Source: Ancylobacter aquaticus
Lineage (GTDB): Bacteria; Pseudomonadota; Alphaproteobacteria; Rhizobiales; Xanthobacteraceae
DNA: 64,000 nucleotides
Direction of reading: 5' to 3'
Assembly: GCF_004339465.1 (NCBI RefSeq)
Contig: NZ_SMFY01000001.1
Span: forward strand, 1,054,001-1,118,000
Within the stretch, counting starts at the first letter, position 1, and each line of letters begins with the position of its first letter. The position numbers and the translations under genes were made by a program. Below, one piece after another: positions 50,350 through 60,387 of the stretch. The notes beneath the pieces are model-generated. The model saw only the letters and a list, made by a program, of their open reading frames with translations. It was not told the DNA's origin and made no database searches.

Positions 50350-51912
50350 ATGACACACTATGAATTCGACGATGCCGGCGTCGTCGTCATCATCGGTTCG
50401 GGTGCCGGGGGCGGTACGCTCGCGCACGAGTTGACCCGGCGCGGCGTCGAGGTGGTGCTACTGGAGGCCGGGAAGCACTTGACCAGCGAGGATTTCGTCA
50501 ATGACGAGTGGGGCGGCTATGAGATGCTGTCCTGGCTCGACAAGCGCACCGCGTCCGGCGACTGGCGCGTCGGCCGCGACCATCCAGTGACGCCGAGCTG
50601 GAGCTGCCAGGTGGTGGGCGGCACCACGACGCACTGGTCGGGCTGCTGCTACCGACTGATCGAGGACGAGATGCGCGCGCGCTCCGTCTATGGCGACATC
50701 CCGGGTGCTAGCCTGATCGACTGGCCCATCGCGCTGGCCGAGCTGGCGCCCTATTACGACCTCGCCGAGGCCAGAATGGGCGTGACCCGCACCAATGGCC
50801 TGCCCGGGCTGCCGGCGAACAACAATTTCAAAGTGATGTATGCCGGCGCCACCGCGCTGGGGCTCAACGCCTCCACCGGCCGGCAGGCGATCAACTCTAT
50901 TCCCTATGACGGCCGCCCGGCGACGATCCAGGACGGTTTCACCGTCACCGGCGACAAAGTGGGCTCGCGCTGGTCGACGCTGAATGTCGAAATCCCGCGC
51001 GCGCTGGCGACCGGAAAGCTGGAGCTTCGGCCGCAAAGCCGGGCGGTGTTCATCGAGCACGACGCGGCCGGCAGGGCGTGCGGCGTGGTCTATGTCGATG
51101 CGGCCGGCACCCGGCAGCGGCAGAAGGCGCGGGCCGTGGTGCTGGCCGGCAATTGCGTGGAAAGCTCGCGCCTGCTGCTGCATTCGGCGAGCGGGATGTT
51201 CCCGCAGGGGCTGGCCAACAGCCACGGCAATGTCGGGCGCTATTATCTGCGCCACATCATCCAGACCGTATGGTCGGTGTTCGACAAGCCGGTGAACATG
51301 CACCGGGGCGAGATCATGACCGGCATGATCGACGATTTCGTCCGCCACGACCCCGCGCGCGGCTTTGCCGGCGGCTATTATGTCGAATTGAACTCCATGG
51401 GCCTGCCGACCACGGCGGCCTTCCTCGATCCCGGCTGGTGGGGGCGCGATTTCGCCGGGGTGATCGAGCAATATGCCCATATGGCCGGCATGCTGCTTTC
51501 CGGCGAGGACATGCCGCAGGCCGGCAACCGCATCACGCTCAACGACGAGCTCGACGCCTTCGGCGTGTCGGTCGCCAACATCCATTATGACGAGCACCCC
51601 AACGATTTGAAGATGCGCAGCCATGGCTACAAGACGATGAGCGCCATTCATCAGGCGGCCGGTGCGAAGCGTTCCGTCGAGGCGCCGGCCTATCCCGCCA
51701 GCCACAATCTCGGCTCCAATCGCATGAGCGCGAGGGCCGAGGACGGCGTGCTCGACGGACATGGCCGCAGCCATGAGGTGCCGAACCTGTTCATCGCCGA
51801 TGGCAGCGCCTTCGCCACCGGCGGCGCCTGCAACCCGACGCTCACCATCGTCGCTCTGGCGATCCGCCAGGCCGAGTTCATGGCGGGCCGGATGGCGGCT
51901 GGCGACTTGTGA
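50350..51912 (+). CDS. GMC-family FAD-dependent oxidoreductase
   Basis: A 520-residue flavoprotein alcohol/sugar dehydrogenase. The FAD motif VVIIGSGAGGGTLAHELTRRGVEVVLLEAGK (about 10-40) and VVGGTTTHWSGCCYRL (about 86-101) open the protein. AVVLAGNCVESSRLLLHSAS and the C-terminal SHNLGSNRMSARAEDGVLDGHGRSHEVPNLFIADGSAFATGGACNPTLTIVALAIR complete the GMC fold. The N-terminal region has no signal peptide. It follows its likely small partner after 25 bases and overlaps the phosphoribosyltransferase gene by GTGA. The substrate is probably the imported compound or a derivative. Confidence 0.88.
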   Translation: MTHYEFDDAGVVVIIGSGAGGGTLAHELTRRGVEVVLLEAGKHLTSEDFVNDEWGGYEMLSWLDKRTASGDWRVGRDHPVTPSWSCQVVGGTTTHWSGCCYRLIEDEMRARSVYGDIPGASLIDWPIALAELAPYYDLAEARMGVTRTNGLPGLPANNNFKVMYAGATALGLNASTGRQAINSIPYDGRPATIQDGFTVTGDKVGSRWSTLNVEIPRALATGKLELRPQSRAVFIEHDAAGRACGVVYVDAAGTRQRQKARAVVLAGNCVESSRLLLHSASGMFPQGLANSHGNVGRYYLRHIIQTVWSVFDKPVNMHRGEIMTGMIDDFVRHDPARGFAGGYYVELNSMGLPTTAAFLDPGWWGRDFAGVIEQYAHMAGMLLSGEDMPQAGNRITLNDELDAFGVSVANIHYDEHPNDLKMRSHGYKTMSAIHQAAGAKRSVEAPAYPASHNLGSNRMSARAEDGVLDGHGRSHEVPNLFIADGSAFATGGACNPTLTIVALAIRQAEFMAGRMAAGDL

Positions 51913-52628
51913 GCGACGACTTCACCGAACCGACACTCTCCTACTGGCAGGAACTGGCCAGCGATCCTCCGGCGCGCTTTTCCTTCGCTCCGCCCCATCG
52001 CCATGGCTACCCGGTGAGACTGGCCGATGGCCGCGTGCTGGTGCTGCCGCTGCGAAGGCTGCCGGATGGCGTGCATGCGGCCGCCTCGCTGATCGCCAAC
52101 CAAGCCTCGCATGCGGTGTTGAGCGCCCTTGCCGACGCCATGACGGACGAGGCGCGGGCGCTCCAGGCGGATTGCGTGGTCGGCCTGCCGACGCTGGGTC
52201 TCTCCTTCGCCGCGCTGGTGGCGGAGCGGCTGGGACATAGCCGCTATGCCCCGCTCGGCTATTCCAAGAAGTTCTGGTACCGCGATGAGCTTTCCGAGCC
52301 GGTCTCCTCGATCACCAGCCCGGAAGCCGGCAAGCGGCTGCGGCTCGATCCCAATCTGCTGCCGCTGGTCAAGGGTCGGCGCGTGCTGCTGGTCGATGAC
52401 GCGATCTCCACCGGGGCGACCGCTCTCGCCGCCTTCCGGCTGCTGGAACGGGCAGGGGCGAGGCTCGCCGGCATGGTGGTGGCGATGAAACAGACCAATC
52501 GCTGGATTGCGGCGATGGCGGGCGTGCTCGCCCCCGAACAGGTGCGCGCCGCTTATGGCTGCCCGCTGTTCACCCTGCGCGAAGATGGCTGGTGGCCGGT
52601 CGAAGCCACTCTGCCGGATGTGCCCTGA
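51909..52628 (+). CDS. Phosphoribosyltransferase-family protein
   Basis: A 239-residue protein of the type I PRTase fold. The PRPP-binding motif is VLLVDDAISTGATALAAFRLL (about 156-176). The segment DCVVGLPTLGLSFAALVAERLGHSRYAPLGYSKKFWY (about 88-124) forms the pyrophosphate loop and flexible loop region. An additional N-terminal part (residues 1-55) is not typical of purine PRTases. It is the last gene of the ABC/GMC operon (GTGA overlap), so the base or ring compound that it serves may be the imported substrate. It converges with the minus-strand molybdenum hydroxylase gene, six bases away. Confidence 0.83.
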   Translation: MSDDFTEPTLSYWQELASDPPARFSFAPPHRHGYPVRLADGRVLVLPLRRLPDGVHAAASLIANQASHAVLSALADAMTDEARALQADCVVGLPTLGLSFAALVAERLGHSRYAPLGYSKKFWYRDELSEPVSSITSPEAGKRLRLDPNLLPLVKGRRVLLVDDAISTGATALAAFRLLERAGARLAGMVVAMKQTNRWIAAMAGVLAPEQVRAAYGCPLFTLREDGWWPVEATLPDVP

Positions 52629-52634
52629 GCGTCA

Positions 52635-54929
52635 TCAACCCTCGCCTTTCGCGTCCTGGATCGCCTGCCACACCCGCGCCGGGGTGAGTGGCATGTCGAG
52701 ATGGGTGATGCCGAGTGGGGCGAGCGCATCGACCACCGCATTGACGAAGGCCGGCGGGGCGCCGATGGCGCCCGCTTCCCCGGCGCCCTTGATGCCGAGC
52801 GGGTTGGTCGTGCAGGGCACGTTGTGGGTCGAGACATCGAAGAAGGGCAGGTCGTCGGCGCGCGGCAGGCCGTAATCCATGAAGCTGCCAGAAAGAAGCT
52901 GGCCGCTGTCGGGGTCGTAGACGGTGCGCTCCATCATCGCCTGACCGATCCCCTGCGCGATGCCACCATGCACCTGCCCGCTCAGCACCAGCGGGTTAAG
53001 CGTGCGGCCGAAATCGTCGACCACCGTGTAGCGCTCCACCGTGATGTGCCCCGTCTCCGGATCGACGTCGACCTCGCAGACATGGGCGCCGTTCGGGAAG
53101 GTGCCGGCATGCTGCTCGAAATCGCCGACGCCTTCCAGCCCGCCCGCCTGCGCCGCGATCTCCAGCAACCCTACATGGCGGTTAGTGCCCGGCACGCGGA
53201 AGATGCCGGAATCGAAGTCCAGTTCGCGCTCGTCGACAGCGAGGAGACGCGCCGCCTCCCGGCTTGCCTTGCCGAGCACCGCCCCGGTGGCGAGACGCAG
53301 GGCGCCGCCGCCATGCACCATGGAGCGCGAGGCGACCGTGCCGCCGGCCGAGGGCAGCGGCTGGTCGGTGTCGCCGGTCTTGACGGTGATGCGCTCGGGG
53401 TCGAGGCCCAGCGCCTGCGCGGTCATCTGCACATAGGTGGTCTCGTGTCCCTGTCCGGTCGACTGGGTGCCGACATGGACCACGACCTGCCCGTCGGCGC
53501 CGACCTGCACCACGGCGCCCTCTTTTCCGGGCACGCCGGTGCGCTCGATATAATAACCGAGGCCGATGCCGCGCCGCTTCCCGTCGCCCTTCTCCCGCCG
53601 GGCGGCAAAGCCGTCCCAGTCGGCCGCCCGCAGGCCGGCCTTCATCACGCCGGCGAAATCGCCGGAATCGTAGACGACGTCCGTCGCGGTGCGATGCGGC
53701 ATCTCCTCCGGCGCGATCATGTTGATCTCGCGCAACGCGATCGGGCTGACGCCGATCTCCCGCGCCGCCTTGTCCACCAGCCGCTCGATGAGATAGGCGG
53801 CCTCCGGCCGGCCAGCGCCGCGATAGGCATCCATCGGCGCGTTGTTGGTGTAGGCGATGCGCACATCGGTGGCGACAGCGGGAATACGGTAGACGCCCGG
53901 CGCCATGGGCGGGCCGGAGAGGGTGGGGCAATAGACCCCGAAGGCGGAGAGCGCACCGCCGGCGCTCGCCAGCGTCTCGACCTTCAGCGCGGTGAAGCGG
54001 GAATCGGCGTCCAGCCCCAACGTGGCGCGGGAGACATTGTCGCGCCCCTGCGTGTCGGAGAGGAAGGCCTCGGCGCGGGTCGATTGCCAGCGCACCGGGC
54101 GGCCCAGCTTGCGCGCGGCATAGAGCACGAGAGCCTGCTCGGGATAGGGGATCGCCTTCATGCCGAAGCCGCCGCCGACATCCGGGGTGATGACGCGCAA
54201 CTGCGTCGCCGGCAGGCCGAACACGCCCTCGAACATGAAGTCGCGAATCATGTGGCTGCCCTGGCTGCCGCTGACGAGGGTGAACTGCCCGCTCGTCGCG
54301 TCATGGAGGCCGATGGCGTTGCGTGGCTCCATCGAGGCGACGACGATGCGGTTATTGACGAGTTCCAGCTCCACCACCCGCGCGGAGGCGGCAAGCGCAC
54401 TAGTCACGGCGGCAATGTCGCCGAGTTGCCAGTGTAAAGCGAGATTGCCGGGGGCCTCGTCGAACAGCAGGGGTGCGTCGTCGGCCAGTGCTGTCGCCGG
54501 TTCGACCACGGTGGGCAGGTCGGTAATGTCCAGTTCCACCGCCTCGGCAGCCTCAAGGGCGGCCATCGCCGTTTCCGCCACCACGAAGGCGACCGGCTCG
54601 CCGAGATAGCGCACCTTGCCGGCGGCCAGCAGCGTGCGCGCGGGCAGCGGCATGCGCCCCCCTTCCGCGTGGTCGAGCACGATGACCACGGGCAGCGCGC
54701 CAATCCCGTCGGCGGCGAGGTCTTCGCCGGTGTAGATGCCCAGTACCCCGGGCATTGCGCGGGCGATTCCTGCATCCACCCGGTTGATCACCCCATGGGC
54801 AAGGGGTGAGCGCACCACGCAGGCGAACGCCTCGCCGTCGAAACGATGGTCATCGGTGAAGCGGCCCGCGCCGGTGATGAAGCGCTGATCCTCGACGCGG
54901 CGGAACGGCTGGCCAACCCCGAATTTCAT
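52635..54929 (-). CDS. Molybdenum hydroxylase large subunit, xanthine dehydrogenase/CoxL form II family
   Basis: A 764-residue molybdopterin subunit. The N-terminal FGVGQPFRRVEDQRFITGAGRFTDD is the family opening. The active-site loop is AYRGAGRPEA, the form II CoxL motif and not the AYxCSFR motif of true CO dehydrogenase. The catalytic Glu lies in GIKGAGEAGAIGAPPA. It has no FAD or iron-sulfur subunit gene on its own strand; the set on the facing strand is the nearest supply. I start at 54929, with AGGGA upstream. Hydroxylation of a heterocycle or aldehyde is likely. Confidence 0.9.
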   Translation of the reverse strand: MKFGVGQPFRRVEDQRFITGAGRFTDDHRFDGEAFACVVRSPLAHGVINRVDAGIARAMPGVLGIYTGEDLAADGIGALPVVIVLDHAEGGRMPLPARTLLAAGKVRYLGEPVAFVVAETAMAALEAAEAVELDITDLPTVVEPATALADDAPLLFDEAPGNLALHWQLGDIAAVTSALAASARVVELELVNNRIVVASMEPRNAIGLHDATSGQFTLVSGSQGSHMIRDFMFEGVFGLPATQLRVITPDVGGGFGMKAIPYPEQALVLYAARKLGRPVRWQSTRAEAFLSDTQGRDNVSRATLGLDADSRFTALKVETLASAGGALSAFGVYCPTLSGPPMAPGVYRIPAVATDVRIAYTNNAPMDAYRGAGRPEAAYLIERLVDKAAREIGVSPIALREINMIAPEEMPHRTATDVVYDSGDFAGVMKAGLRAADWDGFAARREKGDGKRRGIGLGYYIERTGVPGKEGAVVQVGADGQVVVHVGTQSTGQGHETTYVQMTAQALGLDPERITVKTGDTDQPLPSAGGTVASRSMVHGGGALRLATGAVLGKASREAARLLAVDERELDFDSGIFRVPGTNRHVGLLEIAAQAGGLEGVGDFEQHAGTFPNGAHVCEVDVDPETGHITVERYTVVDDFGRTLNPLVLSGQVHGGIAQGIGQAMMERTVYDPDSGQLLSGSFMDYGLPRADDLPFFDVSTHNVPCTTNPLGIKGAGEAGAIGAPPAFVNAVVDALAPLGITHLDMPLTPARVWQAIQDAKGEG

Positions 54930-55026
54930 CGCTTTTCCCTTCGGCTTCCCATCAGAATGGCGCGCAACACAGCAGTCGCGCCGCTGCATCTTTTCTAATC
55001 ATTCTATCTATGTAAAGATAAGCACA

Positions 55027-55047
55027 TATCGAGCGATAATGTCGATA
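55027..55047. promoter_or_regulatory. Inverted repeat in the divergent Mo-hydroxylase promoter region
   Basis: TATCGA, 9 bases, TCGATA (55027-55032 and 55042-55047), overlapped by a direct repeat CGATAAT (55034 and 55043). It sits in the AT-rich middle of the 164-bp region between the two divergent large-subunit genes and could serve both promoters. The regulator is unknown; the nearest candidate is the GntR/UTRA protein at 59528-60280. Confidence 0.4.
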
Positions 55048-55093
55048 ATCGAATGAGATAGTGGAATGCGGGCTGGCCCCGCGGGAGTGGTCA

Positions 55094-57505
55094 ATGGCCG
55101 GCCAAGGGCAGGATGGCGAGCGCACCGGCGGTGAGGGGGCGCATCGCGGCGTCGGCGCCTCGGTTCGCCGGAAGGAGGATGCCCGCCTGCTTGCCGGGCG
55201 CGGGCGGTTCATCGGCGACATGCGATTTCCGGGCCAGCTGGAAGCGGCCTTTCTGCGCTCCTCGCTGGCCCATGCGCGGATCAAGGCCGTGCATATTCCG
55301 GCACATCTGCGCGGGCGCGCCTTCGTCCATGCCGACATGGCGGGGGTGAAGGACATTCTGGCGAAAACCGGCTTGCCGGGCTTCCGCGTCTCCGCCCAGC
55401 CGTCGCTGGCGAACGGCAAGGTGCGGTTCGTCGGCGAGCCGGTGGTGATGGTGCTGGCGGAAACCCGCGCGCTCGCCGAGGATCTGTGCGAGGAGATCGA
55501 GGTCGAATACGAGGAACTACCGGCCAATGTCGACATGCTGCGTGCCGCGAAAGACGGTGCGCTGATCCATGAGGACTGGCCGGAAAACGTGTTCCTAGTC
55601 TCCTCGATCGAGAAGAATTTCGACGACAGCGTGAAGAATGCGCCGATCAGGGTGACGCGGGAGGTGCGGACCAGCCGCCAATGCATGGCGCCGCTGGAAG
55701 GCAAGGGCTGCATCGCGCTGTTCGACCGCACGGTCGAGCAACTCACCTTGTGGACCTCCACCCAGATGCCGCACATCGTGCGCTCGGGGCTGGCCGAATG
55801 CCTTGGGCTCGACACCCGCAAGATCCGCGTGGTGGCGCCCGATGTCGGCGGCGGCTTCGGCTGGAAGGGCCTGCTGCAGCCCGAGGAGGTCTGCTGCGCC
55901 TGGGCGTCGCTCAAGCTGGACCGCCCGGTGAAATGGCTGGAGGATCGCCGCGAGCATCTGATCGCGGCCGCCAATTGCCGGGAGCATCATTATGTGATGA
56001 CCGCCTATGCCGACAGCGAGGGCCGCCTGCTCGGGCTGGAAGCAGAGGCGCACGTCGATGCCGGCGCCTATTCGGTATACCCGTTCTCCGCCTGTCTGGA
56101 GGGGGCGCAGGTGGTCTCCAACCTGCCGGGCCCATACAACCTCCCGGCCTATCGCTGCCGCACCTATTCTGTGTGCTCCAACAAGCCGCCCATCGTGCCC
56201 TATCGCGGCGTGGCGCGTACCGGCGTCTGCACGGCGATCGAGCTGATGGTCGACGCGGTGGCGCGTGCGGCCGGGATCGAACCCTATGAGGTGCGCCAGC
56301 GCAATCTGGTGCGCCCCGACCAGATGCCGTTCACCTCGATCACCGGCAAGGATTTCGACATGGGCGACTATCCCGAAAGCCTGCGCCGAGCTTTCGAGAT
56401 GATCGACCATGAGGGGATCCGCGCCCGGCAGAAGGCCGGGGAGGCGGACGGGCGGCACATCGGCCTCGGCTATGCCGTCTATTGCGAGCAGGGTGCGCAC
56501 GGCACGTCAGTCTATCATGGCTGGGGCATTCCCATGGTTCCCGGCATCGAATCCTGTGGCGCCAGGCTCACCCCTGACGGCACGCTGGAGGTGCGGATCG
56601 GCGGCCAGAGCCATGGCCAGTCGATGGAAACCACGCTGGCGCAGGTGGCGTGCGAGGTGCTGGGCATCGACCCCGACCTCGTCAACGTGGTCCATGGCGA
56701 CACGGCGATGACGCCCTATTCCACCGGCACATGGGGCTCGCGCTCGGCGGTCATGGCCGGCGGCGCGGTGGCGAGCGCCTGCGAAAGGCTGGCTGGCCGC
56801 ATCGCCCGTATCGGAGCGCATCTGCTGCAGGCACCAATGGAGGCGGTGACGGTTCGGGACGCGCAGGTAATCGGCCCGCAGGGTTCGGTGACGTTCAAGG
56901 AGGTGGCGGCGACCTGGTATCTCGCCCCGCAGAACCTGCCCGCGGACATCGACCCGGACGGGCTCGACCTTGTCGCCGGCTACCGTCCGACCGTCGATAC
57001 CGGCACCTTCTCCTATGCCGCCCATGCCTGCGTGGTGGCGGTGGTGCCGGAGACCGGGGAGGTGGAAATCCTCGATTACGTCATCGTCGAGGATGGCGGC
57101 GTGCTGCTCAACCCGATGGTGGTGGACGGCCAGATCTATGGTGGCACCGCACAGGGCATCGGCACAGCGCTTTATGAAGAGATGGTCTATGACGGGCACG
57201 GGCAGCCGCTAGCCTCGACACTGGCGGATTATCTCCTGCCCGGCGCCGGCGAAATGCCGGATGTTCGCATTGCGCATATGGAAACGCCCTCGCCCAATAC
57301 GCGCTTCGGCCAGAAGGGCATAGGGGAGGGCGGCGCCATCGCTCCGCCTGCGGCCATCGGCAACGCGATCAACGACGCGCTGGCCGGACTCGGCGTCGAG
57401 ATGACTGTCTCGCCGATGACGCCGCGCCGGGTGCGCGAGGCGGTGGAGGCGGCGCGGGCGCAGCCCTCCGCAGAGAGGCAATCAGCTGAAGGGCTTGCGT
57501 CGTGA
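55094..57505 (+). CDS. Molybdenum hydroxylase large subunit, second paralogue
   Basis: An 803-residue molybdopterin subunit. It opens with GASVRRKEDARLLAGRGRFIGDMRFPGQ. The active-site loop is PYRGVARTGVCTAIE, different from the facing paralogue, and the catalytic Glu is in GQKGIGEGGAIAPPAA. VAPDVGGGFGWKGLLQPEEV is the Mo-cofactor glycine motif. I start at the ATG at 55094 because GGGAG lies seven bases before it; a GTG at 55061 is the alternative. It overlaps the FAD subunit gene (GTGA), giving the usual L-M-S heterotrimer. Confidence 0.9.
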   Translation: MAGQGQDGERTGGEGAHRGVGASVRRKEDARLLAGRGRFIGDMRFPGQLEAAFLRSSLAHARIKAVHIPAHLRGRAFVHADMAGVKDILAKTGLPGFRVSAQPSLANGKVRFVGEPVVMVLAETRALAEDLCEEIEVEYEELPANVDMLRAAKDGALIHEDWPENVFLVSSIEKNFDDSVKNAPIRVTREVRTSRQCMAPLEGKGCIALFDRTVEQLTLWTSTQMPHIVRSGLAECLGLDTRKIRVVAPDVGGGFGWKGLLQPEEVCCAWASLKLDRPVKWLEDRREHLIAAANCREHHYVMTAYADSEGRLLGLEAEAHVDAGAYSVYPFSACLEGAQVVSNLPGPYNLPAYRCRTYSVCSNKPPIVPYRGVARTGVCTAIELMVDAVARAAGIEPYEVRQRNLVRPDQMPFTSITGKDFDMGDYPESLRRAFEMIDHEGIRARQKAGEADGRHIGLGYAVYCEQGAHGTSVYHGWGIPMVPGIESCGARLTPDGTLEVRIGGQSHGQSMETTLAQVACEVLGIDPDLVNVVHGDTAMTPYSTGTWGSRSAVMAGGAVASACERLAGRIARIGAHLLQAPMEAVTVRDAQVIGPQGSVTFKEVAATWYLAPQNLPADIDPDGLDLVAGYRPTVDTGTFSYAAHACVVAVVPETGEVEILDYVIVEDGGVLLNPMVVDGQIYGGTAQGIGTALYEEMVYDGHGQPLASTLADYLLPGAGEMPDVRIAHMETPSPNTRFGQKGIGEGGAIAPPAAIGNAINDALAGLGVEMTVSPMTPRRVREAVEAARAQPSAERQSAEGLAS

Positions 57506-58325
57506 AGGCCGCGCGTTTCGATTATCTGCGCCCGGCGGACAGGGCCGGCGCGACCGTTGCCCTGGCCGATGGCGACGCCCGACCGATGGCCGGCGGGCAG
57601 AGCCTCGGGCCCATGCTCAATCTGCGCCTCGCCCGGCCCGGCTGCGTCGTCGACATTTCCCGCCTGCCCGAACTTCGGGGCTTCGAGGAACGCCCGGCGG
57701 GCATCCTCTTCGGGGCCGCGCTTACCCATGCGGAATTCGAGGATGGCGCGGTGCCGGACCCGACACCCGGCTTCCTCGCGCAGGTGGCGCGCGGCATCGC
57801 CTATCGCGCGGTGCGCAACCGCGGCACCATCGGGGGCAGCCTCGCCCATGCCGACCCCGCTGCCGACTGGCCGACGGCGCTGGCAGCGCTGGGCGCGCAT
57901 GTGCATCTCGCCGGACCGGCGGGGACGCGGGAGCTGCCGGTGGAGGCGTTCATCCTCGGTGCCTTCGAGACGGCGCTGGTGCCCGGCGAGATCATCACCG
58001 GCGTTTTCGTGCCGCGCCGCTCGGGACAGGCGCGCTTCGGCTACAGCAAGTCCTGCCGCAAGGTCGGCGAGTTCGCCGAGGCGATGTGCGCGGTTCTGGT
58101 CGATCCCGAGAGCGGCACGCGGCGTCTCGCGATTGGCGCCACCGAGGCGCGGCAGGTGGTGATCGCCGATGCCGCCGCCGCGCTCAGCAACCCCGGCGGC
58201 GTGGACGACCTTCTGCGCGCGGCCGGGCTCGCGACCGACCCCGCCGCGTTCAAGCTGCGCCGTGAAATCGCCCGCCGGGCCATCGCTGCGCTGGAAAGCG
58301 AAAGCATGCCTGAAGGTCAGTCCGC

Positions 58326-58329
<4 letters not shown>
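57502..58329 (+). CDS. Molybdenum hydroxylase FAD-binding subunit (CoxM type)
   Basis: A 275-residue flavoprotein of the CoxM type. FAD contacts are AGGQSLGPMLNLRLARPGCVVDISRL (about 32-57) and YRAVRNRGTIGGSLAHADPAADWPT (about 100-124). It starts at GTG 57502 inside GTGA of the large-subunit stop and overlaps the iron-sulfur subunit gene by ATGA. It passes electrons from the [2Fe-2S] subunit to an acceptor. It may also serve the orphan large subunit on the other strand. Confidence 0.92.
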
Positions 58330-59516
<1,187 letters not shown>

Positions 59517-59527
59517 CGGCCCGCTCG

Positions 59528-60280
59528 TCAACCCAGCAGGTCGATGTCGAGCTGCACGCAATCGCCGCGATAGACGATATCGGCGACATAGATCACCACG
59601 TCGTTCTCGTCGGTGATGACCAGATGGGCCTCCACGGTGGGAAAGCCGATCCCGGTCGCGAGCAGGTTCGCCACGCGCGGCTCGACGGTGCCGACGATGA
59701 AGGACTGGCGGGCGCGCTTGACGTTCAGCCCCTCCAGCGAGGCGATCACCGATATGGTGGGTTCGCGGTCGAAGCGTGCGGGGGCGAGTTCATGCAGCGC
59801 CGCGTCGAAATGCACTCGCGCGAAGGAATAGGGCTGGCCGCGCCGCGACTGCACGCTTTCCAGATAACGGTAGCGCGCGGCCGGGGTGCCGTCTTCGGGC
59901 CGGATCGTCGGCGGCGCGGGCGGCGTCGCCACCGGGAGGAAACGCGGAATATTGGCGCCGATCGTGCCGGCGAGGGAGTGCCATTTCAGGTCGAGCTTCA
60001 GCCAGCGCTTGTCCTCGACAGAGGCGGAGACGAAGGTGCCCTTGCCCTGGATGCGGCGCACCAGCCCCTCGCCCTGCAGCACTTCCACCGCCTGGCGCAC
60101 GGTGACACGCGCCACCTGGAACTCGGCTTCGAGTTCCTGGAGCGTCGATATCTTCTCGTTCGGTCCCCAGACGCCATCCTCGATGCGGCGGCGGATGACG
60201 CCGGCGATCTGGAGATAGCGGGGAACGGGGCTGCGGCGGTAATCGGGATTGGCCGACGCGGCGGAGGAATCCTTGAGCAT
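59528..60280 (-). CDS. GntR-family transcriptional regulator, HutC/UTRA subfamily
   Basis: A 250-residue regulator with a winged helix at about 20-85 (YLQIAGVIRRRIEDGVWGPNEKISTLQELEAEFQVARVTVRQAVEVL) and a UTRA effector domain at about 110-245. It is transcribed in the same direction as pxpB and pxpC, 107 bases behind pxpC, and converges with the Mo-hydroxylase operon. It is the local candidate for control of the pxp genes through the palindrome at 62231-62248. Confidence 0.9.
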   Translation of the reverse strand: MLKDSSAASANPDYRRSPVPRYLQIAGVIRRRIEDGVWGPNEKISTLQELEAEFQVARVTVRQAVEVLQGEGLVRRIQGKGTFVSASVEDKRWLKLDLKWHSLAGTIGANIPRFLPVATPPAPPTIRPEDGTPAARYRYLESVQSRRGQPYSFARVHFDAALHELAPARFDREPTISVIASLEGLNVKRARQSFIVGTVEPRVANLLATGIGFPTVEAHLVITDENDVVIYVADIVYRGDCVQLDIDLLG

Positions 60281-60387
60281 GGGCGATGTCGGGTCCGCTG
60301 GCGCCGCCGTGAGGCGGCCTCTGGTCAGGGCAGAATCGGCGAAGTCATTCCATCTTCGGTATCATGTAATCGCGTTGGGCGGGCGGG

